Source: CAKSQF01 sp051867915 (GTDB taxonomy: Bacteria; Bacillota; Clostridia; Oscillospirales; CAG-272). Taken from it: 64,000 nucleotides of DNA. The stretch spans positions 23,206-87,205 of the forward strand of contig JBJDZJ010000191.1 of NCBI GenBank assembly GCA_051867915.1, in the 5' to 3' direction. Of this stretch, positions 50,465 to 59,507 are shown piece after piece (positions within the stretch are counted from its first letter, which is position 1; the number at the start of each line of letters is the position of its first letter). The notes under the pieces are model-generated. The model saw nothing but the letters and a program-made list of their open reading frames with translations, searched no databases and was not told the origin of the DNA. A program made the translations under genes and the position numbers.

Positions 50465-52108
50465 CTATTGGCACTCCCGTATCGCCTTCCGCACATTCAG
50501 GACTGCCGCCGGGGAGACCGACAGCTCGTCGATCCCCATTCCGATCAGCCGCCGGGTGATTTTGGTATCTGCGGCAAGCTCGCCGCAGATGCCCACCCAT
50601 TTGCCCTGACGGTGGGCATTCTGCACCACCGTCTCGATCAGTCGGAAGATTGCCTCATGATGGGGATCGCAGAACCGTGCCAGACGGCTGTTCTGCCGAT
50701 CACAGGCAAGAGTGTATTGGGTCAGATCGTTGGTTCCGATGCTGAAAAAGTCCACCATTCCCGCCAGCCTGTCGGACAGAATCGCCGATGACGGGGTCTC
50801 GATCATGATTCCCAGTTCAACCGATCGGCTGTATTCGATTCCCTCGGCTTCAAGCTCGCTTTGTACCTGATTGCAGACTTTGCGGACGGCTTCCACCTCC
50901 CAGACCGATGCAATCATGGGAAAGAGAATCGCCAGCCTGCCGAAAACCGATGCCCGATAGAGCGCCCGAAGCTGGGTCTTGAACAAATCCACCCGATCCA
51001 GACAGATCCGGATGGCACGGTATCCCAGCGCCGGATTGTCCTCATGGGGCAGTCCGAAATAGTCTGCCTGCTTGTCCGCTCCGATGTCCAGCGTGCGAAT
51101 CACGACCCGACGCCCCGCCATGCCTTCCAGAACCTGCCGGTAGGCGGAAAACTGCTCCTCTTCGGTAGGGTAGTCCCGCCGCCCGAGATAGAGAAATTCA
51201 CTCCGCATCAGCCCGATTCCTTCGGCAGAACTGTTCTGTGCGGCGCTCAGATCGTTCACGCCGCCGATGTTGGCGTATAAATCCACCGTTTTTCCGCTCT
51301 TTGTTCGGCTTTCCAGGCCGATCAGAGAGCGGAGTTCCTCTTTTTTTTGCCGATCCTGTTCCATCTTTTCGGACAGTTCTGCCAGTATGGAGCGGTCGGG
51401 ATCCAGAAAAACCTGCCCTGTGTAACCGTTGACGGCAATGATCTGCCCCGGCTGTATGTCGGAGAGAAAATTCTTCCCCAGCGCCACAACGGCGGGGATT
51501 CCCCGGCTTCTCGCCAGAATTGCCGTGTGGGAGTTGGAGGATCCGCCTGCCGTCACAAAGGCACGGATCCGATCCTTGTCCAGCTCCGCCGTCTGGCTGG
51601 GCGTCAGATCGTCTGCGCAGAGAATCGGGTCCGGGATGCCCTCCGGCAAACGGGAAAGCGACCGATTCCTCCCCGTCAGGACGGCGATCAGCGTCTCCGA
51701 CGCATCCCGCACATCGACGGATCGCTCCTGAAGGTAGTCGTCTTCGGTGGCAAGCAGCAGATCGGCCAGCTCCCTTGCCGTTCCCCGAACGGCGGATTCC
51801 GCCGACGATCCGTCCTTGATTTTTTTGCGGACTCCGTCCACAAAATCGGGATCTTCCAGCATCATGCGGTGAATAGAGAAGATCTCCGCTTCCTCCTCGC
51901 CCACCTGGGACAGCGTTTTTCGGTAGAGCCCGTCCAGATGATTTTTGGCAAGTTCCAGAGCCTTGCCCAGCCTTTTCTCTTCTGATTCGGGGCTGTGCGG
52001 GGCGCCGGATGCGTCTCCTTCCGACCGTCCCTCTGTCTCTTCTGTCAAAACGGCAACCCTGCCAATGGCAATGGCACCGTATACGCCAAATCCCTTGAAT
52101 TCTTTCAT
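50465..52108 (-). CDS. ptsI: Phosphoenolpyruvate-protein phosphotransferase (PTS enzyme I)
   Basis: A 547-residue enzyme I. It has the N-terminal HPr-binding region, the phospho-histidine swivel segment 'GGSSNSHTAILARSRGIPAVV' (catalytic His), and the PEP-binding barrel with 'EGIGLMRSEFLYLGR', 'RTLDIGADKQADYFGLP.EDNPALGYRAIR' and 'FFSIGTNDLTQYTLACDR'. It takes phosphate from PEP and hands it to HPr. No HPr or EII gene is next to it. ATG 52108 follows AAAGGA; the upstream 200 bases hold the terminator of the AraC gene and no clear promoter. Confidence 0.93.
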   Translation of the reverse strand: MKEFKGFGVYGAIAIGRVAVLTEETEGRSEGDASGAPHSPESEEKRLGKALELAKNHLDGLYRKTLSQVGEEEAEIFSIHRMMLEDPDFVDGVRKKIKDGSSAESAVRGTARELADLLLATEDDYLQERSVDVRDASETLIAVLTGRNRSLSRLPEGIPDPILCADDLTPSQTAELDKDRIRAFVTAGGSSNSHTAILARSRGIPAVVALGKNFLSDIQPGQIIAVNGYTGQVFLDPDRSILAELSEKMEQDRQKKEELRSLIGLESRTKSGKTVDLYANIGGVNDLSAAQNSSAEGIGLMRSEFLYLGRRDYPTEEEQFSAYRQVLEGMAGRRVVIRTLDIGADKQADYFGLPHEDNPALGYRAIRICLDRVDLFKTQLRALYRASVFGRLAILFPMIASVWEVEAVRKVCNQVQSELEAEGIEYSRSVELGIMIETPSSAILSDRLAGMVDFFSIGTNDLTQYTLACDRQNSRLARFCDPHHEAIFRLIETVVQNAHRQGKWVGICGELAADTKITRRLIGMGIDELSVSPAAVLNVRKAIRECQ

Positions 52109-52248
52109 ATCCGGATCCTTTCCATGTCCGCACAGTGCGGGCATCGGTCAATATGCTTATATTTTGGACAAACTGCGGCGGGGTATTCACGGGAGAATGA
52201 AATAATTCATGTCGGATGATCAGGGCGGATCACAGATCATGACCCAAA

Positions 52249-52293
52249 AATCTCCTTTGGCGGGAGCGACGGGACGCTCAGCCAAAGGAGATT
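52249..52293 (-). terminator. Terminator of the rhamnose operon
   Basis: AATCTCCTTTGGC (52249-52261) and GCCAAAGGAGATT (52281-52293) enclose a smaller GAGCG/CGCTC hairpin. On the minus strand the stem ends in a T-run (ATTTTTGGG). Confidence 0.8.
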
Positions 52294-52312
52294 CGTTTTG
52301 TTTCATTTGTCA

Positions 52313-53287
52313 TCAGATCTGACCGTTTTGAGCCATCTTTCTCCATTTCAGAGGAGAACAGCCGTATCTGCGCAGGAATTCACGGTGGAAGTAGCTCTTG
52401 TTTTCGTAGCCGACGGCACGGATGATCTCGCTGACCGGCAGATCGGTGGATCGGAGCAGTTTTTCGACCATGGTAAACCGCTGTTCCATTAAGAGCTGCT
52501 TGAAGGTCATATTCATGTGCTTCGAGATCCAACGGGACAGATAGGTGGGCGACAGATAGAGCTTTGCCGCAAGAGCGCTCAGTGTGGCGTTCTTGTAGTC
52601 GCTGCGGATATAGCTTAAAATGAAGTCGGTCAGCTCCGAGGTTCCCGGATCGGTGGAGTGATAGCTGATGAGCGCCTCGGCGCTTTCGGACAGCAGATGA
52701 AAGAGCAGAGTGATGCTTTCGATCAGAATCTCCGGCGAATTCATTTCACCGAAGGTCATGGAATAGACCAGCGATTCGATCAGATTTTCAATGGGAAGAA
52801 CGGCGGCTGTCCGGTAGACCATGAAGGAGGGTCCGCCCTCTTCACAGAGATTTTCGGCAAGAAAGGATCTGAAGTCACTGCTTCCGTCGAATTTGCCCAG
52901 AATGGACTGGATAAAATCGGGAGAAACAATGAAATTGATGCCCAGATCATTTTCTCCCGCCTTCTCAATGGCGTGTTGAGTATGGCGGTTCAGCAGGATC
53001 AGATCCCCGCTTTCCAGAATCAGCCGCCTTCCCTCTACCAAATGGACAATGGAGCCGGATGCCACATACATCATCTCCATGTAGTTGTGCCCGTGAATCT
53101 GGAAAGGGGTGAAACGGGTGTGCGTCCGTACCGCAATCTTGTTTCCGGCACGCATCATCAGCTGGCTAGATACAATAAAGCTGTCCGCACTGCTGGTATA
53201 AATTTTACGGTCGATTCCTTTTCCGGCAAGGATGTCCCTCTCCTCGTCGGTAATTTGACTCAACCTGTCAATTAAAAACTGTCTCAT
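52313..53287 (-). CDS. AraC-family regulator, probable rhamnose operon activator
   Basis: A 324-residue regulator: cupin-like N-terminal domain ('HGHNYMEMMYVASGSIVHLVEGRRLILESGDLILLNRHTQHA'), C-terminal double helix-turn-helix ('TLSALAAKLYLSPTYLSRWISKHMNMTFKQLLMEQR' and 'PVSEIIRAVGYENKSYFHREFLRRYGCSPLKWR'). It is the last gene of the rhaB-rhaA-rhaD unit, 66 bp after rhaD, so it likely senses rhamnose and activates that operon including itself. The name RhaR or RhaS is not given because only position supports it. Confidence 0.9.
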   Translation of the reverse strand: MRQFLIDRLSQITDEERDILAGKGIDRKIYTSSADSFIVSSQLMMRAGNKIAVRTHTRFTPFQIHGHNYMEMMYVASGSIVHLVEGRRLILESGDLILLNRHTQHAIEKAGENDLGINFIVSPDFIQSILGKFDGSSDFRSFLAENLCEEGGPSFMVYRTAAVLPIENLIESLVYSMTFGEMNSPEILIESITLLFHLLSESAEALISYHSTDPGTSELTDFILSYIRSDYKNATLSALAAKLYLSPTYLSRWISKHMNMTFKQLLMEQRFTMVEKLLRSTDLPVSEIIRAVGYENKSYFHREFLRRYGCSPLKWRKMAQNGQI

Positions 53288-53353
53288 GCGATCCCTACCT
53301 GTTTTCTGTATGTCCTATGTAGGTTGACTGCAATAATCCTTTTTTACGGGAAT

Positions 53354-54178
53354 TCAGTTTTGGAGAAATTCCTCGTTCAGTTCAACACCGAAGGCTTTGG
53401 CGAGTTCTGCAAAATCTTCCTTGGTGATGGTCTGACGCTCTTCCTTTGCTACGCTGTGGATCAGAAGATAGATCTTTGCCGCCTTCTCAATGGTATGGGC
53501 AAGGCCGAAGACGCTGTCAAAGTCCGCGCCGGAGCAGAACAGACCGTGATGCGCCCAGACCACTGCATCGTAGGTTTCCATTTTCTTTGCCGTCTCAACG
53601 GCGATTTCTCTGCCGCCGGGAACCATCCATCTGACCACTCCGATGCCTGCGGGGAAGATAATGGGACATTCGGTCATCATTTCCCACAGTTTGCGGGAGA
53701 AAACACGGTCTTCCAAAGGGAGAACGAAGGTCAGGGCGATCAGGTTCTCGGGGTGACAGTGATAGATCACCCGGGCGGCTCCGTCGGTCGCCTTCATGCG
53801 AACCTCGTGATTCATCAGATGGGTGGGAAGTTCGGAAGTGGGACGGCCGCCGTTTACAAGTCCCCACAGGATGCGGTAGCTTGTGCCGTCTGCCGACAGT
53901 TCGATGATACAGCAGGAGTCCTCGGGATCCTTCAGGACATTTCCGAGATACTTGCCCGAGCCTGTGACCATGAAATATTCTCCTGCCAGAGCGGGGACCT
54001 CGGTTCCGATGGGTCTCCACTCGCCCTCATAGGAAAGCTGATCGGACACGGCCTCCAGCTGATCCTTGGGGATCCGGTAGGACAGATTTCCGCCGTTGCG
54101 TTCGTGCCAGCCCATACGGTAGCCCTTGTCGGCGGTGTCCATGAATTCCGCAGCAAATTTCGTTTCGGTGATTTTCAT
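53354..54178 (-). CDS. rhaD: Rhamnulose-1-phosphate aldolase
   Basis: A 274-residue class II aldolase. It splits L-rhamnulose 1-phosphate to DHAP and L-lactaldehyde. Seen: 'HERNGGNLSYRIP', 'VTGSGKYLGNV', zinc ligands 'RVIYHCHPENLIALT' and the distal His in 'AVVWAHHGLFCSG'. It starts 13 bp after rhaA, third gene of the rha operon. Length matches the family. Confidence 0.94.
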   Translation of the reverse strand: MKITETKFAAEFMDTADKGYRMGWHERNGGNLSYRIPKDQLEAVSDQLSYEGEWRPIGTEVPALAGEYFMVTGSGKYLGNVLKDPEDSCCIIELSADGTSYRILWGLVNGGRPTSELPTHLMNHEVRMKATDGAARVIYHCHPENLIALTFVLPLEDRVFSRKLWEMMTECPIIFPAGIGVVRWMVPGGREIAVETAKKMETYDAVVWAHHGLFCSGADFDSVFGLAHTIEKAAKIYLLIHSVAKEERQTITKEDFAELAKAFGVELNEEFLQN

Positions 54179-54191
54179 ATGAAAGAACTCC

Positions 54192-55433
54192 TTATCTCAG
54201 GGAAAGCACCTTATTCTCGTATTCCCGAACCGAGTCGAGAAAATCCGCAGAAAGGCCTTCCTGTTCCAGATATTTTTCCCAAACTGCCCCGATGGGCATG
54301 GTTTTCAGTTTTTCCTGCTCATAAAGAAGGGTGGTGAAATCGGACTTGGCCTGCAGATCGGCAAGATAAGCGTGAGGCGTCAGCAGTGCCTCAAGAAGCC
54401 CCTTTTGCAGATTGCGGGTACCGATCACCCATGCGGCGATGCGGTTGATGGAGGCGTCAAAGTAGTCCAGCGCCAGAATTACATCCTTCAGTCTTCCGCT
54501 TGCAACGACCTCCTTGGCAATCTCCCGAAGCTCGTCGTCATAGCGGACCACATGATCGGAGTCCCAGCGGACGGGACGGCTGATGTGGAGGGCGAGTCTG
54601 GGATGGAAGAGAAGCTGTGCGGAGATTTTATCGGAAACCATTTCGGTGGGATGGTAATGACCGTTGTCCATCAGGGGCATAATATGGCGGGATGCCGAAT
54701 AGTTCAGGCAGAATTCCGCCGATCCTACGGTGTAGGACTCCAGACCGATACCAAAAACCTTGGATTCCAGAGTCACCAGAACCTTCTCGTGATCGTAGGG
54801 AACCGACAGCGCCTCGTCCAGCGATTTGGCGAACCGGGCTCTGGGGGAAAGACGGTCGGCGGGGGTGTCCTTGCTGCCGTCGGGAATCCAGATGTTCATC
54901 AGACAGGGCTGCCCGGTTTCGGTTGCAAAATATTCGGAGATGCGCAGGCAGGCAACGGTGTGCCGTACCCAGAAACGGCGGATCTCTTCATCGGGGGAGG
55001 AAAGGGTCGCTTGCGCCGCCTTGGGATGGGAGAAATAGGTGGGATTGAAATCCAGACCGATGCCCAGCCTCTTGGCAAAATCGACCCATTTTTTGAAGTA
55101 TTTGGGCTCCAGCGCATCCCGATCGGCAAATTCGCCGTCCTCAAAGATGGCGTAGCTGGCATGAAGATTGAGCTTTTTGGGACCGCCGATCAGGGAAAAA
55201 GCCTTCTCGATGTCTGCCATCAGCTGTTCGGGGGTGGTTGCACGCCCGGGATAGTTGCCGGTGGCCTGAATGCCGCCGGTCAGACCGCCGTCGTGATCAA
55301 ACCCGATGACATCGTCGCCCTGCCAGCAGTGAATGGAGATGGGAATGTGACGAAGGGTTTCGACGGCATTGTCGGTGTCAATGCCGTACTTTGCATACGC
55401 CGCTTTTGCGGAAAGATAATTCTGTTCGTTCAT
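54192..55433 (-). CDS. rhaA: L-rhamnose isomerase
   Basis: A 413-residue enzyme that converts L-rhamnose to L-rhamnulose. Typical stretches are 'ISIHCWQGDDVIGF' near the N-terminus, 'LNLHASYAIF', 'GLDFNPTYFSHPKA', 'NIWIPDGSKDTPADRLSPRARFAKSLD' and 'NYSASRHIMPLMDNGHYHPTEMVSDKI', which include the metal ligands. GAAAGGA precedes the ATG. Second gene of the operon. Confidence 0.95.
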   Translation of the reverse strand: MNEQNYLSAKAAYAKYGIDTDNAVETLRHIPISIHCWQGDDVIGFDHDGGLTGGIQATGNYPGRATTPEQLMADIEKAFSLIGGPKKLNLHASYAIFEDGEFADRDALEPKYFKKWVDFAKRLGIGLDFNPTYFSHPKAAQATLSSPDEEIRRFWVRHTVACLRISEYFATETGQPCLMNIWIPDGSKDTPADRLSPRARFAKSLDEALSVPYDHEKVLVTLESKVFGIGLESYTVGSAEFCLNYSASRHIMPLMDNGHYHPTEMVSDKISAQLLFHPRLALHISRPVRWDSDHVVRYDDELREIAKEVVASGRLKDVILALDYFDASINRIAAWVIGTRNLQKGLLEALLTPHAYLADLQAKSDFTTLLYEQEKLKTMPIGAVWEKYLEQEGLSADFLDSVREYENKVLSLR

Positions 55434-55478
55434 TTGGGGAATATCCTTTCATTGATTTGGAAGTATCAGAATGTGAAT

Positions 55479-56867
55479 TTATGCTTCAACCTTCCGGATG
55501 GGGAAGGATTTCATCACGCAGGCTCGTGCCGAAGGGACGGTGTCCAGTTCGCTTCTGCCGATCATCTGAGACAGCAGATTGCCGATGGCGGTGGCTTCGG
55601 TGGGACCTGTCAGCACATCCGTACCGCAGGCCTTCCGGCTCAATCGGTTCAAAAGGGCGTCCTGACTGCCGCCGCCGATGATGTGAAGGGCGGAGTAGGT
55701 TTTTCCGGTCTGCGCCTCAATCTGAGCCGCCGTGCGGGCATAGCTGTCGGCAAGGGACAGATAGACAACGGCAAACAGCTCGCCTTCGGAAATCTTCCCA
55801 TCGGGAAGACTTTGACGGATCGCCTGCTCCATGTTCTCGGGAGCCAGGAAGACGGGCAAGTCCACATCAATGCGGAGCTTGGTGTCAAGATTGGCTTCCG
55901 CCAGATTCATGATCTGGTCAAAGGTGTAACCCGTTTCCCGCTTCAGAGATTGCAGAATCCACAGTCCCATGATGTTTTTCAGATAGCGGTAGCTGCCGCC
56001 GTATCCGCCCTCGTTGGTGAAGTTCAACTGCCGGGAGGATTCTCTCGTGTCGGGTTCGGACCGCTCCACACCCATAAGCGACCAGGTTCCGGAGCTTATG
56101 TAGAGAGCGTCGCCGCAGGTGTTCGGCACTGCGAGAACGGCGGAACCGGTGTCATGGGAGGCGGGCAGAATCACATCGGCAGAATAGCCGATGATATTTG
56201 CGATTTCCTCTTTGATGGGTCCCAGTCTTGTTCCTGCGGGGGTGACGGGACGGAAGATGCGCTTGGGAAAACCCAAACGCTCGATGAGATCCAAATCCCA
56301 GTCTCTCTTTCGGGCGTTCAGCAGTCCGGAGGTGGAGGCCTCGGTGTACTCGCAGGAAGGAATTCCGGTCAGAAGGAAGTGCAGATAGTCGGGGATGAAC
56401 ATCAGTCGGTCGGCAGATGCCAGAAGCTCGGGCGACTGCTCTTTGATGGCGAGAAGCTGATATACGGTGTTGAAGGTCTGCTTCTGAATGCCGGTGCGGG
56501 CGTACAGCTCTTCGGCGGAAATGATTTTTTCGGCAACCGCATCCATGCCCTCGGTGCGGTGATCCCGATAGGCGACGCTTTCGCCAATGGGACGAAGGTC
56601 TGCGTCGGTGAGAACGAAATCCACACCCCAGGTGTCGATTCCGATGTGGGCGGGGGTCATCCCCATTTCACGGCATTTTTTCAGCCCGATCAGGATCTGT
56701 GAAAACAGGGCGTCCAAATCCCAGCACAGATGGCCGGAGCCGCTTTTGTGAAATCCGTTGGGAAAACGGTAGATTTCCTTGGTAATCAGTCTTCCGTCCT
56801 CCAGATATCCGATAATGTGCCTTCCTCCGGAGGCGCCGATGTCGATGGCAAGAAACTTTTCTGACAT
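55479..56867 (-). CDS. rhaB: Rhamnulokinase
   Basis: A 462-residue FGGY-family kinase. It phosphorylates L-rhamnulose. The ATP-binding phosphate loop is 'AIDIGASGGRHIIG', the substrate segment 'IGIDTWGVDFVLTDADL..ESVAYRDHRTEGM', and the C-terminal domain has 'LHIIGGGSQDALLNRLSRKACGTDVLTGPTEATAIGN'. It is the first gene of the rha operon with its own consensus promoter. The SD is unclear: AAGGAG lies 16 bases before ATG 56867. No rhamnose transporter is encoded nearby. Confidence 0.94.
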   Translation of the reverse strand: MSEKFLAIDIGASGGRHIIGYLEDGRLITKEIYRFPNGFHKSGSGHLCWDLDALFSQILIGLKKCREMGMTPAHIGIDTWGVDFVLTDADLRPIGESVAYRDHRTEGMDAVAEKIISAEELYARTGIQKQTFNTVYQLLAIKEQSPELLASADRLMFIPDYLHFLLTGIPSCEYTEASTSGLLNARKRDWDLDLIERLGFPKRIFRPVTPAGTRLGPIKEEIANIIGYSADVILPASHDTGSAVLAVPNTCGDALYISSGTWSLMGVERSEPDTRESSRQLNFTNEGGYGGSYRYLKNIMGLWILQSLKRETGYTFDQIMNLAEANLDTKLRIDVDLPVFLAPENMEQAIRQSLPDGKISEGELFAVVYLSLADSYARTAAQIEAQTGKTYSALHIIGGGSQDALLNRLSRKACGTDVLTGPTEATAIGNLLSQMIGRSELDTVPSARACVMKSFPIRKVEA

Positions 56868-56904
56868 AGCCTGCGAGAGAAACTCCTTCCGATTGTTTTT
56901 TTTC

Positions 56905-56933
56905 ATTATAGCACAGAACTTCACGGCATGCAA
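56905..56933 (-). promoter_or_regulatory. Promoter of the rhamnose operon
   Basis: Minus strand TTGCAT (56928-56933), 17-base spacer, TATAAT (56905-56910). The gap 56868-57173 holds this and the divergent prfC promoter at 57103; between them no clear AraC-type operator was identified by eye. Confidence 0.8.
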
Positions 56934-57102
56934 GGACTCTTTTTGCCTTTGAACATATCTTTTTTTGGCTTTGTGATCCAAAGATTCGGAATAAAAAGGG
57001 TTTTGGATTGTGAATGTTGCACCAAAGCGACGAAGCGGCGAATACCGCAATCGGGGCGGTGGGAGCGCGATAAACGGGTTTTGGATTTTTATGAAAAAAC
57101 TC

Positions 57103-57131
57103 TTGCATTTTTTCGGAAATTGTGCTACAAT
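57103..57131 (+). promoter_or_regulatory. Promoter of prfC
   Basis: TTGCAT (57103-57108), 17-base spacer, TACAAT (57126-57131). Confidence 0.75.
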
Positions 57132-57173
57132 AAATTGTTTTGAATCAAGCAGGAAAGGCATGGGCATACAAAC

Positions 57174-58772
57174 ATGGCAACAATGGAGCAGGAAATCAGC
57201 AGACGGAGAACCTTCGCAATCATCTCCCATCCCGACGCAGGTAAAACGACGCTGACCGAGAAGTTTCTTCTGTACGGAGGGGCGATTCAGACGGCGGGAT
57301 CGGTCAAGGGAAAGGCCAGCGACCGTCATGCCGTGTCCGACTGGATGGATCTGGAAAAGCAGAGAGGAATTTCCATCACTTCCTCGGTCATGCAGTTTGA
57401 ATACGAAGGTTTCTGCATCAATATTCTGGATACCCCCGGGCATCAGGACTTCTCGGAGGATACCTACCGCACCCTGATGGCGGCAGACAGCGTGGTCATG
57501 GTCATTGACGCCGCAAAGGGCATCGAGCCTCAGACCCGGAAGCTGTTCAAGGTCTGCGCCATGCGGGGCATTCCCATCTTTACCTTTATCAATAAGATGG
57601 ACCGTGAGGCACGGGATCCCTTTGACCTTTTGGACGAGCTGGAAACCGAGTTCGGCATCGGAACCTATCCCATGAACTGGCCTATCTCCTGCGGCGCCAC
57701 CTTCAAGGGGGTCTACGACCGTGAAAAACAGCATATTCTGACCTTCGACAATTTTCACGGAGGCAGAAACCGTCTGAGCGCCATCGAATGTCCCATTACC
57801 GACACCGATAAGCTGGATTCTCTGATCGGTGAGGACCTTCGGAAGGCTCTGGTGGAGCAGATCGAGCTTGTGGATGTGGCGGGCTTTGAATTTGATCTGG
57901 AAAAGGTACGCTGCGGCAGACTGTCCCCTGTCTTCTTCGGATCGGCGCTGAACAATTTCGGAATCGAACCCTTTCTGGAGAGCTTCCTGAAAATGACCAC
58001 CCCGCCTCTTGCCCACAGGACGGCAGAGGGAACCGAGCCTGCGGTGGTGGACCCCTTCGATCCCTGTTTCTCGGCCTTTGTTTTCAAGATTCAGGCGAAT
58101 ATGAACAAGGCACACCGCGACCGGATCGCCTTCATGCGAATCTGCTCGGGCAAATTCGAGCGGGGCAAGGATTACTACCATGTCAGTCAGGGAAAATCGC
58201 TGAAGCTGTCCCAGCCCCAGCAGATGATGGCGCAGGAGCGGGAGGTCATCGACGAAGCATATGCAGGTGATATTATCGGCGTCTTCGATCCCGGCATTTT
58301 CTCCATCGGAGATACCGTCTGCGAGGTGGGAAAGAAGGTTCGGTTTGAGGGAATCCCCACCTTTGCGCCCGAGCATTTTGCCATTGTGGAGCAGATCGAC
58401 TCCATGAAGCGCAAGCAGTTTGCCAAGGGTATGAATCAGATTGCCCAGGAGGGCGCCATTCAGATTTTCCGTTTTCCCGGAGCGGGTATGGAGCGTCTGG
58501 TGGTCGGCGTCGTGGGAATGCTTCAGTTTGAGGTGCTGAAATACCGCATGGAAAACGAATACGGTGTTTCCTACCGTCAGGAGGGCATGCCTCATCAGCA
58601 TATCCGCTATGTGAAGGGGACTGCCGATGTCAGTCGGCTGAACCTCATGTCCCAGACCCGTCTGATCGAGGATCTTCACGGAAATCCTCTGCTGATTTTT
58701 GTGGGCAGCTATGAAATGGACTGGGCTTTGGAGAAAAATCCCGGATTGATACTCGAAGAGTTCAATCGGTAA
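57174..58772 (+). CDS. prfC: Peptide chain release factor 3
   Basis: A 532-residue translational GTPase that recycles RF1/RF2. G motifs: SHPDAGKTT (G1), 'QRGISITSS' (G2), DTPGHQDF (G3) and NKMD (G4). RF3 features include 'KASDRHAVSDWMDLEKQRGISITSSVMQFEY' and the C-terminal 'GVVGMLQFEVLKYRMENEYGV'. ATG 57174 is chosen; ATG 57183 is possible. AGGAAAGG lies 15 bases upstream. Single gene with promoter and terminator. Confidence 0.95.
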   Translation: MATMEQEISRRRTFAIISHPDAGKTTLTEKFLLYGGAIQTAGSVKGKASDRHAVSDWMDLEKQRGISITSSVMQFEYEGFCINILDTPGHQDFSEDTYRTLMAADSVVMVIDAAKGIEPQTRKLFKVCAMRGIPIFTFINKMDREARDPFDLLDELETEFGIGTYPMNWPISCGATFKGVYDREKQHILTFDNFHGGRNRLSAIECPITDTDKLDSLIGEDLRKALVEQIELVDVAGFEFDLEKVRCGRLSPVFFGSALNNFGIEPFLESFLKMTTPPLAHRTAEGTEPAVVDPFDPCFSAFVFKIQANMNKAHRDRIAFMRICSGKFERGKDYYHVSQGKSLKLSQPQQMMAQEREVIDEAYAGDIIGVFDPGIFSIGDTVCEVGKKVRFEGIPTFAPEHFAIVEQIDSMKRKQFAKGMNQIAQEGAIQIFRFPGAGMERLVVGVVGMLQFEVLKYRMENEYGVSYRQEGMPHQHIRYVKGTADVSRLNLMSQTRLIEDLHGNPLLIFVGSYEMDWALEKNPGLILEEFNR

Positions 58773-58787
58773 TCGGATCATAAGTTG

Positions 58788-58831
58788 CGGGTTGACGCAT
58801 TTTACCGTGCGTCAACCCGATCTTTATTTTC
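58788..58831 (+). terminator. Terminator of prfC
   Basis: CGGGTTGACGCA (58788-58799) and TGCGTCAACCCG (58808-58819), then ATCTTTATTTTC. Confidence 0.8.
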
Positions 58832-58888
58832 TGTTTGGATTCGTTTGTGATGATCGTTGTAAAAATTTGAAAGAACAGCAAATTTCTC

Positions 58889-58917
58889 TTGCAATTCTGC
58901 CTGATTTGTACTATAAT
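58889..58917 (+). promoter_or_regulatory. Promoter of the HD-domain gene
   Basis: TTGCAA (58889-58894), 17-base spacer, TATAAT (58912-58917). Confidence 0.8.
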
Positions 58918-58949
58918 GAAACTATATACCAAATACAGGAGATACGACC

Positions 58950-59489
58950 ATGATGAATATCCTCGACGCCCTCTGCCTTTCCATGATTGAGTATTACAGA
59001 GGCGATCCCAAACGGATTCAGCATTTTCTGAAGGTTCACGATTTTGCACGGATGATCGGAGAGTGCGAGGGACTCGTGGGGAAGGAACTGCTGACGCTGG
59101 AGGCTGCCGCCTATGTCCACGACATCGGAATCAAACCGGCAGAACAGAAATACGGACGGTGTGACGGACCCCTTCAGGAAAAGGAGGGTATCCTTCCTGC
59201 CCAAAAGATGCTGACAAGGCTCTACTTTGATCCCGAGGTCATCGACCGGGTCTGCTATCTGGTGGGACATCACCACACCTATACAGACATTGACGGAAGC
59301 GATTGGCAGATTCTGGCGGAAGCCGATTTTCTGGTCAATCTCTTTGAAGACGGGGTGTCCCGGGAGGGGATCCTGTCCGCTTATGAAAAAATCTTCCGGA
59401 CCGAAACCGGAAAAGAACTGTGCCGGATCCTTTTCGATTTGCCCGAAAACGGGGAACAATCGAAGGGCGAAAATCGGTCGGCACTGTAA
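58950..59489 (+). CDS. HD-domain phosphohydrolase
   Basis: A 179-residue HD-superfamily protein. The metal-binding series is H in 'HFLKVHDFARMIG', HD in 'AAYVHDIGIK', HH in 'YLVGHHHTYTD' and D in 'LAEADFLVNLFE'. Such small HD proteins hydrolyse nucleotides or phosphate esters; the substrate is not predictable. AGGAG lies 7 bases before the ATG. The next gene starts 18 bp downstream, so the two are probably co-transcribed. Confidence 0.88.
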   Translation: MMNILDALCLSMIEYYRGDPKRIQHFLKVHDFARMIGECEGLVGKELLTLEAAAYVHDIGIKPAEQKYGRCDGPLQEKEGILPAQKMLTRLYFDPEVIDRVCYLVGHHHTYTDIDGSDWQILAEADFLVNLFEDGVSREGILSAYEKIFRTETGKELCRILFDLPENGEQSKGENRSAL

Positions 59490-59507
59490 GAAAGGTAGGG
59501 TAACAAT

